Source: Methylosinus sp. LW4 (lineage in GTDB: Bacteria; Pseudomonadota; Alphaproteobacteria; Rhizobiales; Beijerinckiaceae). Taken from it: a DNA stretch of 64,000 nt. The notes below the pieces were generated by a model. It did not search any database, was not told where the DNA came from, and saw nothing but the letters and a program-made list of their open reading frames with translations. Position 1 is the first letter of the stretch; every line of letters begins with the position of its first letter. The position numbers and the translations under genes are program-made. Below are positions 19,153-31,286 of this stretch, in pieces. The stretch is taken from the NCBI RefSeq assembly GCF_000379125.1, contig NZ_KB900626.1, forward strand, positions 1,335,748 through 1,399,747, in the 5' to 3' direction.

Positions 19153-20160
19153 TCAGACGCCGGCCGCAAGAGCCGCGTCGAGCTGGCGGGCTCCGTCCAC
19201 AGGATCGAATTCCTTCGGCGCGGCGATTTTCGCCTTGGCGGCGCGCGCCCGCTCCAGCGCCCGACCGGCGAGATCGCCCGCCCCTTCCGCCACGGCGCAG
19301 GCCTCGGCGAGATCGCCGTTGCAATGCAGGACCACATCGCAGCCGGCGGCGATCGCGCCCTCGGCGCGCGCGCGAAAGCCGCCCGAGAGGGCCTTCATCG
19401 AGAGATCATCGGTCATCAGCAGGCCGTCGAAACCGATGAGGCCGCGAATGATCCCCTCTATGACGGCCTTGGAGAGCGTGCCCGGAAGCTCGGGATCGAT
19501 GGCCCGATAGACGACATGGGCGGTCATGCCGAGCGGCAGATCGGCGTCGGCGCGGAAGGGAATGAAATCCTGCGCCTCCAGCTCGGCGCGGGAGGCCTCG
19601 ACGACGGGCAGCTCGAGATGGCTGTCCGCCCGCGCCCGCCCATGGCCGGGGATATGCTTGATGACCGGCAGCACGCCGCCGTCGAGCAGCCCCTCCGCCG
19701 CCGCGCGGCCGAGCCGCGCGATCTCGGTGGGAACGCGGCTATAGGCGCGGTCGCCGATGATATTGTGGGAGCCGTCCACCGGCGTGTCGAGAACCGGCAG
19801 GCAATCGACGTCTATGCCGACCTCGCGCAGATCATGGGCGATCAGCCGCGCGCCGAGCCGGACGAGAGCGGCGGTCTCCTCGGCCGGAAGCCCCAGCCGC
19901 TCGAAGGCGGCGGCGGCGGGATAGGCGCGCCAGACCGGCGGGCCGAGACGCTGGACGCGCCCGCCCTCCTGATCGACGAGAATGGGAGCGTCCGTTCCCA
20001 GCGCATCGCGAATTTCCGCCGTGAGGGCAAAAACCTGCTCGCGCGAGGCGACATTGCGCTTGAACAGGATCGCGCCCCAGGGCTGCGCCTCGCGCAGGAA
20101 GGATTTCTCCTCCGACGAGAGCGCGAGGCCGGCGCAGCCGCAGATGAAAGCGCGCGTCAC
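19153..20160 (-). CDS. nagZ: Beta-N-acetylhexosaminidase NagZ
   Basis: NagZ is a cytoplasmic glycoside hydrolase of family 3 that removes N-acetylglucosamine from cell-wall muropeptides during recycling. The 335-residue protein has the family motif KHIPGHGRARADSH near 170-183, whose Asp-His pair is the mobile acid/base loop, and the nucleophile motif MTDDLSM near 248. LVDQEGGRVQRL near 62 is the conserved substrate loop. Length is typical. The SPOR-domain gene stops 16 bases upstream, so both cell-wall functions share a message. Confidence 0.96.
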   Translation of the reverse strand: MTRAFICGCAGLALSSEEKSFLREAQPWGAILFKRNVASREQVFALTAEIRDALGTDAPILVDQEGGRVQRLGPPVWRAYPAAAAFERLGLPAEETAALVRLGARLIAHDLREVGIDVDCLPVLDTPVDGSHNIIGDRAYSRVPTEIARLGRAAAEGLLDGGVLPVIKHIPGHGRARADSHLELPVVEASRAELEAQDFIPFRADADLPLGMTAHVVYRAIDPELPGTLSKAVIEGIIRGLIGFDGLLMTDDLSMKALSGGFRARAEGAIAAGCDVVLHCNGDLAEACAVAEGAGDLAGRALERARAAKAKIAAPKEFDPVDGARQLDAALAAGV

Positions 20161-20176
20161 GGAGCCGCTGTCTCCA

Positions 20177-21592
20177 TCAATTGGCGGCGACGAAGCAGGA
20201 GCCGCCGGAGGCCTTGACCTTCTCGCAGACGCCGACCGCGGCCTCGCGGCTCATGCCGGCGGCGCGGACGCGATAGACGCTCTTCTCGCCGACCTTGGCG
20301 AGACGGAAGCCGAGGCGCTTTCCGCCGAGCTGGGCGCTGTATTTGGAGTTCACCGTCTGCATCAGCCGGCGCGCCTCGTCCTCGGAGCCGGCGGCGCCGA
20401 ATTGCACAGCGAAGCCGCCATTGCCGCCGGTCGCGGCCTCCGGCTGCGCGGTTTCTATGGCGGCGGTCTGCTCGGGAATGGCGGCGGCGGCCGGGGCGGC
20501 GGGCTTGGTCGGGCGCGGCGGTTGCGCGACCTTGGGCGTGGTCGCCGGCTTGGCAGGCCCCTTCGGCGTCGCGGTCGGCGGCTCGACGGCGGCGTCGACG
20601 GCGCTCGGCCGGGCGGCGAGAGACGGCGGCCGCGCGGGAGGCGCGACATTGACTGGACGAGCGATCGCCGGCGTCGGCGCATCATGATCGATGACGGTGC
20701 CGTCGGGCCGAACCGAGACGGTCTTCACCCGCCGCGGCTCGGCGCCATAGGCGTTATTCGGGCCGCCGGCCGGGGCGGCCTCATGCGGCGCGTCCACCGG
20801 GCCGTCGCCGAGCTTGACGACGCGCACCGCCGCCGCCGGATCGACCGGCTGCTCCTGCTTGGAGACGACCTTCTTGACCGGAGCGGTCTGATTGCGATCG
20901 AGCACGGCCGCGCCGCGCTGAGGCGCGGCGGCTTCGGCGACGGTGGAGGGCTGCACCTTGGCCGGACCTTCCGGCGCCTTGATGGTGGCGAGCTCCTGCG
21001 GGGCCACGACGCCGCCGCGATGGCCCAAGGCGAGGCCGACGCTCACCGCGCCGACGCCGGCGAGCGCAACCACCGCATGCCAGGGCCGCAGCCGATCGCG
21101 CAGCGCGCCGAAAAAGCCCCTGCGCTCGCGCGGCTCGTCATAGGGCTCGTCCTCGACGCCATAGTCGAGATAATCCTGCTGATCCTGATGCGCCCACTGA
21201 CCTTCCTCGCCGGGCGAGCGCACCGCGTAATAGTCGTCGGACTGCGACTGCTGCTGCGCGGCCGGCGACAATGGCGGCGGCGACATGGGCGAAGGCGACC
21301 TCTGCGACGGCGAGACCGGCGGCAAGGCGCCGCGCAGCTCGGCCGTATCGAAAACGTCTCTGTCTCTCTGGCTCACGGACGGCTCCCGGCGCTGCTGGTC
21401 GGCGAAGACTCGCCCGTAAGGGTCGGCGGCGGCGGCCGCTTCATCGCCGTGCAGCAGACGCGCCAGCTCGGCGAGCGGATCGGTCTTCGCCTCGCCCCTG
21501 CCCGGCTGATTCTCCTGCGGCTCTCCGCCACGCAGGCGCCGCTCGAATTCGCTGATGTCGATGGAAGGCCCTCGGGCCGTCGCCTCGCGCAT
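20177..21592 (-). CDS. SPOR-domain membrane protein
   Basis: This 471-residue protein anchors to the inner membrane by one helix at about residues 172-190, after an unusually long, Pro/Gln/Asp-rich cytoplasmic N-terminus. A long Pro/Ala-rich periplasmic linker leads to a C-terminal SPOR domain at about 395-471 (GGFAVQFGAAGSEDEARRL and VYRVRAAGMSREAA). SPOR domains bind glycan strands stripped of stem peptides, which mark the division septum, so it probably acts in division. Two cysteines at the very end (GVCEKVKASGGSC) are conserved in many alphaproteobacterial SPOR proteins. It lies between argS and nagZ. Confidence 0.9.
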   Translation of the reverse strand: MREATARGPSIDISEFERRLRGGEPQENQPGRGEAKTDPLAELARLLHGDEAAAAADPYGRVFADQQRREPSVSQRDRDVFDTAELRGALPPVSPSQRSPSPMSPPPLSPAAQQQSQSDDYYAVRSPGEEGQWAHQDQQDYLDYGVEDEPYDEPRERRGFFGALRDRLRPWHAVVALAGVGAVSVGLALGHRGGVVAPQELATIKAPEGPAKVQPSTVAEAAAPQRGAAVLDRNQTAPVKKVVSKQEQPVDPAAAVRVVKLGDGPVDAPHEAAPAGGPNNAYGAEPRRVKTVSVRPDGTVIDHDAPTPAIARPVNVAPPARPPSLAARPSAVDAAVEPPTATPKGPAKPATTPKVAQPPRPTKPAAPAAAAIPEQTAAIETAQPEAATGGNGGFAVQFGAAGSEDEARRLMQTVNSKYSAQLGGKRLGFRLAKVGEKSVYRVRAAGMSREAAVGVCEKVKASGGSCFVAAN

Positions 21593-21683
21593 GATGCACC
21601 TTCCTGCTCACTACCCGACGGACGCAACGTCGCCATTCCCGGACGCGAGCGCGCGCCACGCTCATGCAAAGCGCCGGCCGCGA

Positions 21684-23462
21684 TCACCGCATCTCGTCGG
21701 GGGCGCTCACGCCTAGGAGTCTCGAACCCGACGCCAGGACGCAAGTCAAAGAAACGACCAACGCCATCCGCGCATAGGTCGAATTTCTATCATCTGCATT
21801 AACAAAGCGTAATTGTGGCCGATCTTTGCCTTTGTTCCAATGCGAATGAAAGACGCTGGCGAGATCATAGAGATAGAAGGCGATTCTGTGCGGCTCATGC
21901 GCCGCGGCGGCCGATTCGATCAACCTCGGATATTGCGCAATCGCCTTTGCGAGCGCGATCTCGCCTTCGTCCTGCAGCAGATCGAGCGGCGCGGCGGCGA
22001 GCGCCTTGGGCGAGAGGTCGAGATCGGGAAAAGCGCCGAGCGCCTGACGCACGGCGGATTTGGCGCGCGCATGGGCGTATTGCACATAGAAAACCGCATT
22101 GTCCTTCGACTGCTCGATGACCTTGGCGAGATCGAATTCGAGCGGCGCGTCATTCTTGCGATAGAGCATCATGAAACGCACGGCGTCGACGCCCACTTCG
22201 TCCACCACCTCACGCAGAGTGACGAAATCGCCGGAGCGCTTCGACATTTTCACCGGCTCGCCATTGCGCATCAATTTGACGAGCTGGCAGAGCTTCACAT
22301 CGAGCGTGACCTTATTGTCGGAGAGCGCCGCGACGGCGGCGGTCATGCGCTTCACATAGCCGCCGTGATCGGCGCCCCAGACGTCGACCAGAGTCGTGAA
22401 GCCGCGGTCTATCTTCGACTTGTGATAGGCGATGTCGGCCGCGAAATAGGTGTTGGAGCCGTCGGATTTCTTCAGCGGACGATCGACGTCGTCGCCGAAA
22501 TCGGTGGAGCGGAACAAGGTCTGCTCGCGATCCTCCCAATCATCCGGCAATTGGCCCTTGGGCGGCGGCAGGCGGCCATCATAAACGAGGCCGCGCGCGC
22601 GCAGCTCGTTTATCTCCTTGTCGATCTGCGACAGACCATTAATCTTCTCATGCAGCGTGCGCTCGGAGAAGAAGACTTCATGGGTGATATCGAGCGCGGC
22701 GAGATCGTCGCGGATCATCGCCATCATGGCGTCGATGGCCGCGCCCTTGACCGGCTCCAGCCATTCGCTCTCGCTCTTGTCCAAAAGCGCGCGGCCATAT
22801 TGCTTCGCCAGCGCTTCGCCAGCGCTTTTGAGATAATCGCCCGGATAGAGCCCCTCGGGAATGGCGATCGTCTCGCCGAGCGCCTCGCGATAGCGCAGGA
22901 AGGCGGAGCGGGCGAGAACATCGACCTGCGCGCCGGCGTCGTTGATGTAATATTCGCGCGTGACCTCTGCGCCCGCGAAGGCCAGAAGATTGGCCAGCGC
23001 ATCGCCGAACACCGCGCCGCGCCCATGGCCGACATGCATCGGCCCGGTCGGATTGGCCGAGACATATTCGACATTGATCTTGCCCGCGAGCGCCCCCCTG
23101 CCCTGCGGCCTTCCATAGGCTTCGCAGTCGCTCAGCACGGCGCGCAGAACATCGGCGTAGAGGCTCGGCTTCAGGCGAATATTGATGAAGCCCGGCCCGG
23201 CGACCTCGGCCTCGGCCACATTGGGCAGATCGGCGAGCGCGGCGGCGATCTCCACCGCGAGCTGGCGCGGATTGGCAAAATTGGCCTTGGCCTCCTTGGC
23301 GAAGACCATGGCGGCGTTGGTGGCGAGATCGCCATGGGCGGCGTCCTTGGGCGGCTCCACGACGAAACGCGCATAATCCAACGTCTCCGGCAGGCGGCCG
23401 GAGGCCTTGATCGAATCGAGAATGGCGGCGATGGCGACGTGGAAGTCGGAGAAGATGTTCAT
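21684..23462 (-). CDS. argS: Arginyl-tRNA synthetase
   Basis: ArgS attaches arginine to tRNA-Arg. The 592-residue product has the N-terminal Add-1 domain for tRNA recognition, the class I HIGH motif as HVGH at residues 143-146 within [12 protein letters not shown], and the KMSKS equivalent [12 protein letters not shown]. The C-terminal helical anticodon-binding domain ends with [20 protein letters not shown], typical of the family. It starts the leftward run through the SPOR, nagZ, scpAB and tat genes. Confidence 0.98.
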   Translation of the reverse strand: MNIFSDFHVAIAAILDSIKASGRLPETLDYARFVVEPPKDAAHGDLATNAAMVFAKEAKANFANPRQLAVEIAAALADLPNVAEAEVAGPGFINIRLKPSLYADVLRAVLSDCEAYGRPQGRGALAGKINVEYVSANPTGPMHVGHGRGAVFGDALANLLAFAGAEVTREYYINDAGAQVDVLARSAFLRYREALGETIAIPEGLYPGDYLKSAGEALAKQYGRALLDKSESEWLEPVKGAAIDAMMAMIRDDLAALDITHEVFFSERTLHEKINGLSQIDKEINELRARGLVYDGRLPPPKGQLPDDWEDREQTLFRSTDFGDDVDRPLKKSDGSNTYFAADIAYHKSKIDRGFTTLVDVWGADHGGYVKRMTAAVAALSDNKVTLDVKLCQLVKLMRNGEPVKMSKRSGDFVTLREVVDEVGVDAVRFMMLYRKNDAPLEFDLAKVIEQSKDNAVFYVQYAHARAKSAVRQALGAFPDLDLSPKALAAAPLDLLQDEGEIALAKAIAQYPRLIESAAAAHEPHRIAFYLYDLASVFHSHWNKGKDRPQLRFVNADDRNSTYARMALVVSLTCVLASGSRLLGVSAPDEMR

Positions 23463-23609
23463 CGAATGTCCGGGCCGAAGGGGTTCGTGGCCGGCGGTTT
23501 AGCAGACTGGCGCGGCGAACGCATCCCGGAGCGGCGGGCGCTCAGCGGAACCGTCGCAATCGCGCGATCCCCGGCGCAGCGGCTCGGCCGCGCGACAATC
23601 GTCCGCTTT

Positions 23610-24257
23610 TCAGCGCTTGCCCATTCTCGAATAATGGACGCCCTTGAACTTCCCGGCCTGCAGGCGCTTTTTTGTGTCGAAATCGCAAAATACACTTTGC
23701 CCGAATTCGGCTACTCGAAAAAATCGAATGGCGTTCGGCAGCGCTTTGAACTCGAAATCGCTGAACGACGGCATTCGATAATCGAGCGATCCCGTTGGAA
23801 GCTGAACGATCTGCAATCCTTCGCTTCTTTCCACATCGACGACATTTTTGGCCTCCAGCATCCGCGTGACGCTGCAAATATAATATTCCGGTCCCGGCGC
23901 GCCGTCGGGCATGATCGTCTCGGCCGGCCGAATGTCGCAAGCGCCGGGGTCGATCTCCTCGATCGCTTCCTTGAAGCGTCGCGAGATGAACCAGAGGCCG
24001 CCGTAAAAAAAGCAGTCGTTCGGCGCCTTGCCGCTTTTGCGCGGCAGGATCAGCAGGCGCGGCGTCTCATAGGCGTCGCTGAACTGATAGGGATGTCTCG
24101 GCAATTTACGGAAGCCGTCCGGCCAGGACTCGGGGCCGACGCCACGCCCGCACCATAAAGCCGCGCGCGCTTTTGATGCCGGCTCGACCACGAGACCGCA
24201 ATGCTCGCCGCCGCCCCAATCGCCGGGCGTCATTTCGTAATAGATCGGGCGAGTCAT
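23610..24257 (-). CDS. Imm11-like (DUF1629-like) protein, probable immunity protein
   Basis: The 215-residue product begins MTRPIYYEM and contains the pattern of the Imm11/DUF1629 family: a segment LWFISRRFKEAIEEIDPG near 85-102, then YYICSVTRMLEAKNVVDVERS near 125-145, and an ending of the form ALPNAIRFFRV ... LQAGKFKGVHYSRMGKR. Members of this family are thought to be immunity proteins that neutralise secreted polymorphic toxins. The assignment is from recalled sequence pattern and not a search. No toxin gene is seen beside it. It is AT-richer than its neighbours toward the 3' end, which hints at transfer. Confidence 0.6.
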   Translation of the reverse strand: MTRPIYYEMTPGDWGGGEHCGLVVEPASKARAALWCGRGVGPESWPDGFRKLPRHPYQFSDAYETPRLLILPRKSGKAPNDCFFYGGLWFISRRFKEAIEEIDPGACDIRPAETIMPDGAPGPEYYICSVTRMLEAKNVVDVERSEGLQIVQLPTGSLDYRMPSFSDFEFKALPNAIRFFRVAEFGQSVFCDFDTKKRLQAGKFKGVHYSRMGKR

Positions 24258-24366
24258 GCTCGTCTCGCGCTGCGCGGACCGTTCAATCTTTCTCTAGATG
24301 ATTTCCCCGCCGGAGGCGACCGGGCGGATATCGGCGTCGCGCGACTCTTATGATTTCTGGCAGATT

Positions 24367-24448
24367 GGTTCGCGCGGCTCGCCGCATTCCTTCTCCCCGC
24401 AAACGGCGGCAAACGGGGACGAGGAATGCGACGAGCGCTGCGCGAACC
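24367..24448. repeat. Long imperfect inverted repeat
   Basis: The arm at 24367-24391 (beginning GGTTCGCGC and ending CGCATTCCT) is matched in reverse at 24422-24448 (AGGAATGCG ... GCGCGAACC) with few mismatches. An inner CCCCG/CGGGG stem lies between them. It forms an 80-base cruciform-capable element just after the stop of the 91-residue protein gene and before the Imm11-like gene, so it may end or stabilise that transcript. Confidence 0.7.
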
Positions 24449-24469
24449 GATCAGATCGTCGGAAGCCCG

Positions 24470-24745
24470 CTATTCGGACGGCGCCGCCGCCAATGCCGCG
24501 GCGCCGACGAGGGGAATGCCGAAAAAGCTCTCCTCATCCGAGCCGGCGGCCTTGTGCAGCTCGAACGCGTCGGTCCACACGGCCCGCTCCGTGTCATCGG
24601 CCGGGCGGTAGGTGCATTTGGCTTCGGCGTTGCCGGCCTGGAGCCATTTCCTGCTGTTGCGCACGAAGCGGTCGAGCGCTTTTTGATCGGTCGGGCGAAT
24701 AACGCATCTGGGGACGCCATCGACCAGGACGACTTGCGGCAGCAT
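24470..24745 (-). CDS. Small protein of unknown function
   Basis: The ATG at 24745 follows GGAGATCGGAC and gives 91 residues; a longer frame upstream lacks support. The sequence starts MLPQVVLVDGVPRC, has a helical middle (DQKALDRFVRNSRKWL) and no signal peptide or membrane segment. Two cysteines are present. I do not recognise a family. It lies upstream of the Imm11-like gene on the same strand but is separated from it by a long inverted repeat, so a functional link is unproven. Confidence 0.6.
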   Translation of the reverse strand: MLPQVVLVDGVPRCVIRPTDQKALDRFVRNSRKWLQAGNAEAKCTYRPADDTERAVWTDAFELHKAAGSDEESFFGIPLVGAAALAAAPSE

Positions 24746-24870
24746 GTCCGATCTCCGACAAAAGGCCGGGATCCCGGTGAAAGAACCTGGACCCGCGTGA
24801 TTGCTTGTCTCAGAATTAGATAGCAATCGACATGCCATCGAGCGGCCGGCTCGGCCCCCTCCGGCTCAGA

Positions 24871-25254
24871 TCAGCCGATGAAATCCTGCACCACATCGCC
24901 CAGAATGCGGTTCACATCGTCTATGGTGGAGACGTCGTAACGCGTCGTCTTCTCGCCGGTGGCCTCGTCGTCGCGCTCGAATTTCGGATGGCCGAAGCGG
25001 ATCGAGGTTCCCTCGATCTCGAAGGGCAGCGGCAGCGGCTCCTTCAGCGGGCGCGAGACGAAGAGCAGGCCCATCACCTTCTGCTCGACGGCGCTCGCCT
25101 TCAGCGCCAGCTCGACGCCGAATTTCGGCCCGATATCCTTTTTGATCGACTCGTCGAGGAAGGCGACCCAGCGGAAGAAGCTGTCGAAATTGCGCCGCGC
25201 GGCGGCGAGCACCTGTTCTTCCGCCTTGGCGAGGCTCGCGCTCGGATCGCTCAT
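24871..25254 (-). CDS. Conserved-looking protein of unknown function
   Basis: The 127-residue product starts at ATG 25254; an ATG three codons upstream is an alternative. The first 60 residues are predicted helices (LAKAEEQVLAAARRNFDSFFRW), followed by a beta-rich part with the polar stretch FGHPKFERDDEATGEKTTRYDV and a short C-terminal helix. There is no signal peptide. Its base composition and codon use match the host. I cannot name a family. It lies downstream of the panE-like gene on the same strand, 68 bases away. Confidence 0.7.
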   Translation of the reverse strand: MSDPSASLAKAEEQVLAAARRNFDSFFRWVAFLDESIKKDIGPKFGVELALKASAVEQKVMGLLFVSRPLKEPLPLPFEIEGTSIRFGHPKFERDDEATGEKTTRYDVSTIDDVNRILGDVVQDFIG

Positions 25255-25322
25255 ATGTCTCAATTCCCCGGTCTGCGGCGCCTTTCGCCGAACAGGCCGA
25301 GATTTACGCGAAATTTGTGCCG

Positions 25323-26249
25323 TCAGCCGGCGGACGCTCGGCTCGCCTCATAGGCGCGCACATTGGTCGCGGCGATCTCCAGCACCGGCGCCGCGACGCC
25401 GGCGCGCTGCGCCCGCGCCAGCATGTCGCCGAGGATATGCTCGCCCTCGGTCGGACCGCCCCGCTCCATGTCTCGCAGCATGGAGGCTTTGAGCGGCGAG
25501 CCCGGCCGCGTCAGCTCGGCGCGGAAATCGGCGAATTTCTCCGGCACCGGCGCATGGCCCTCGGCGCGCGCGATATCTTCGCATTCGGCGAGGAGGCGCA
25601 GGATCAACGTTTCGCCGGCGGGTGTCTCCAGCACGGTCCCGACGCTGGCGCGCATGAGCGTGGTGATTCCGGCGAGCGTCGCCAGAAACACGAATTTGTC
25701 CCACAGCTCCTGTTCTATCTCGGCGGAGAGCCGCGCATCGACGGGCGTCCGCGCGAAAAAGTCGCGCAACGCCTCGAGGCGAGCGTCGGCGCCGCCGTCG
25801 CGGGCGCCGAAATCGATGCGATTCAGCACGCCGAAATGCCGCACAATCCCATCGCCGCCGAGCGTCGCGCTGATGCGCGCCACGCCGCCGAAGACGGTCG
25901 CCCGCGGAAATCGCGCGGCTATGCGATCGAGGTGGACCAGCCCGTTGAGCAGCGGCAGCACGCCCGTCTGCGGTCCGACGGCGCGGGCGATCGTCTCCAG
26001 CGCATCGTCGAGGTCATAGGCCTTGCAGGAGAGGATCACGAGATCGAAAGGCGCGAGCGCCTGTCGATCGCAGGCCGTTCTGACATCGAGCCGCGCGCCG
26101 CCGAGCGCGCTCTCGATCCGCAGCCCTTGCTCGGCGAGGAGCCGCGCCCGCGCCTCGCGCACGAAAAAGGTCACATCCGCGCCCGCCTCGACGAGTCGTC
26201 CGCCATAATAGCCGCCGACGGCCCCGGCGCCGAGGACGAGCGCGCGCAT
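25323..26249 (-). CDS. panE: 2-dehydropantoate 2-reductase family protein
   Basis: Ketopantoate reductases use NADPH to make pantoate for coenzyme A synthesis. The 308-residue protein has the N-terminal nucleotide-binding motif LGAGAVGGYYGGRL, a conserved LSCKAYDL strand near residue 72, the catalytic-lysine region ELWDKFVFLATLAGITTLMR near 175-190 and the C-terminal SPLKASMLRDMERGGPTEGEHI, which holds the substrate-binding Ser and Glu. All expected positions are filled. Several paralogues are common in this group, and some act on other 2-oxo acids, so the pantoate role is likely but not certain. It lies one base from the guaB stop. Confidence 0.85.
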   Translation of the reverse strand: MRALVLGAGAVGGYYGGRLVEAGADVTFFVREARARLLAEQGLRIESALGGARLDVRTACDRQALAPFDLVILSCKAYDLDDALETIARAVGPQTGVLPLLNGLVHLDRIAARFPRATVFGGVARISATLGGDGIVRHFGVLNRIDFGARDGGADARLEALRDFFARTPVDARLSAEIEQELWDKFVFLATLAGITTLMRASVGTVLETPAGETLILRLLAECEDIARAEGHAPVPEKFADFRAELTRPGSPLKASMLRDMERGGPTEGEHILGDMLARAQRAGVAAPVLEIAATNVRAYEASRASAG

Positions 26250-26250
26250 G

Positions 26251-29731
<3,481 letters not shown>

Positions 29732-30026
29732 GCGAGCGGATATAAGCGCGCGAGCGTTGACATTCCAAGCCGCATCGTGTCGCTGCGCCATTTTTCGAGA
29801 TTTTGGCCCCGTCAGAAGGCCTCGCGCCAAGCGCTTGATTTGCTTCGATGAGGGAAAAAAGGCCACAAAAACTGGAAATCCGCGCTCCGAGCGCGCTGGA
29901 CAGTCGACAAGGTTATGTTAGGCTGACCATCGTCGAAAAGACAGCCCCGTAGAGAAGGGCAAGAGCGCACCCGCCACCGCATGAACGATAAGGCGGGACG
30001 TTCTGGAAACCAGAGGAGTGACATCG

Positions 30027-30197
30027 ATGGCTGAAAAAGACTTCGAGATCAACACCACCGTCTACATCTTCGCGGGCGTCGGCGCCCTTCTGCTCGGCGG
30101 CCTCGGCGCTGCTGGCCTCGGCGGCGTCGCGAACACGCTTTCCGCCGCTGTTGTCGGCGCTCTCGCCGGCGGCATCCTCGGCTTCTACTTCAAATAA
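30027..30197 (+). CDS. Small glycine-rich membrane protein, 56 residues
   Basis: An ATG at 30027 preceded at ideal distance by AGAGGAG opens a 56-codon frame ending TAA at 30197. The protein has a polar N-terminus (MAEKDFEINTT), then a membrane-spanning stretch rich in Gly, Ala and Leu (GALLLGGLGAAGLGGV) and a second hydrophobic segment ending GFYFK. The GxxxG spacing would let helices pack closely. Codon choice is strongly biased to GGC, GTC and CTC, as in highly expressed genes. A textbook terminator follows, so it is a stand-alone unit. I do not recognise a family; a phage-type or toxin peptide is unlikely from codon use. Confidence 0.75.
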   Translation: MAEKDFEINTTVYIFAGVGALLLGGLGAAGLGGVANTLSAAVVGALAGGILGFYFK

Positions 30198-30279
30198 GCC
30201 GAACTGCTCTAGTCTCCCCCTGACCGGGCGAAAAAGCCGGGAATCTCTGTCCGCGGGCTTCCTGACCAATCGTCCTAAC

Positions 30280-30318
30280 GTAACGCCGGCGACCGCCAGT
30301 CGCTGGCGTTACTTTTTT
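30280..30318 (+). terminator. Rho-independent terminator
   Basis: GTAACGCC at 30280-30287 pairs with GGCGTTAC at 30305-30312, and an inner GCGAC/GTCGC stem extends it around one mismatch. Six T residues follow at 30313-30318. It lies 82 bases after the small glycine-rich protein gene and should end its transcript. Confidence 0.9.
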
Positions 30319-30425
30319 GGCCGACCCTCAGAGCGCTCGTCCGCGCGCCGGCTGGGGCTGAACCTGTCCGCACATAAGCACAGGCCGCCGCCTGCGGTAA
30401 ATGCGCCAGATTGTCGCGCCCCTCC

Positions 30426-31142
30426 TCAATCGTCGAAATCGAGGTTCTTCATTCGGCCGAACACGCGGTCGGCGTCGAAATGATCTTCCTCCTCGACGGG
30501 CGGCGCGGCCGGGCGCTTGCCGAACACATCCTCGGTCGTCGTCGGCTCGTGATAGGGCGCGGTGGTGATCTCGGCCGGCTGCAGCGTCTGGCCCTGCTCC
30601 TCGAGCGCGGCGGGACGATCCTTGGCGGCGCGATTGACCTCGAAATCGAGATCAATCTGCGAGCACAGGCCCAAGGTCACCGGATCCATCGGCGCGAGCG
30701 CCGCGGAATTCCAATGGGTGCGCTCGCGCACCGCCTTCAGCGTGCTCTTGGTGGTGCCGACGAGGCGCATGACCTGCGCGTCCTTCAGCTCGGGATGGTT
30801 GCGCACCAGCCACAGAATGGCGTTGGGCCGGTCCTGGCGGCGCGACAGCGGCGTGTAGCGCGGCCCGCGTTGGCGCTTGACCTCCGGCACCTTGACCTTG
30901 GAGACGGACAGCGACAGCCGATGGGCCGGGTCGCGCTCGCCGCGGCCGATCTCCTCGCGGGTCAGCTGGCCGGAGGTGATCGGATCGAGCCCGCGAATGC
31001 CGGCGGCGACCTCGCCATCGGCTATGCCCTTCACCTCGAGCGGGTGCAGCTTGCAGAAATCGGCGATCTGGTCGAAGGCGAGCGACGTGTTCTCGACGAG
31101 CCAGACGGCGGTCGCCTTGGGCATGAGCGGAGCGGTGCTCAT
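30426..31142 (-). CDS. trcR: TrcR-type cell-cycle transcriptional regulator (DUF1013)
   Basis: The 238-residue protein matches the DUF1013 family, known in alphaproteobacteria and named TrcR in Caulobacter as a regulator tied to the cell cycle. The recognisable core runs from LMPKATAVWLVENTSLAFDQIADFC at the start through LHPLEVKGIADGE to a region RPNAILWLVRNHPELKDAQVMRLVGTTKSTL near 105-135 that resembles a helix-turn-helix. The last 50 residues are acidic. It carries no signal peptide. It is a single gene, convergent with the small glycine-rich gene. Confidence 0.92.
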   Translation of the reverse strand: MSTAPLMPKATAVWLVENTSLAFDQIADFCKLHPLEVKGIADGEVAAGIRGLDPITSGQLTREEIGRGERDPAHRLSLSVSKVKVPEVKRQRGPRYTPLSRRQDRPNAILWLVRNHPELKDAQVMRLVGTTKSTLKAVRERTHWNSAALAPMDPVTLGLCSQIDLDFEVNRAAKDRPAALEEQGQTLQPAEITTAPYHEPTTTEDVFGKRPAAPPVEEEDHFDADRVFGRMKNLDFDD

Positions 31143-31286
31143 CGATCGATTCTCCTTCAGATGCGCCAGATAAGCCGATCCCGCGCCGCGGGGCCGAAGC
31201 CGCGATTTTTACGGATTACCATGCGGGGGATGACCTCCATATAGACTGGCCGCCGGCGAAGCGCAATCGCCGATGCCGGCCTCGCG

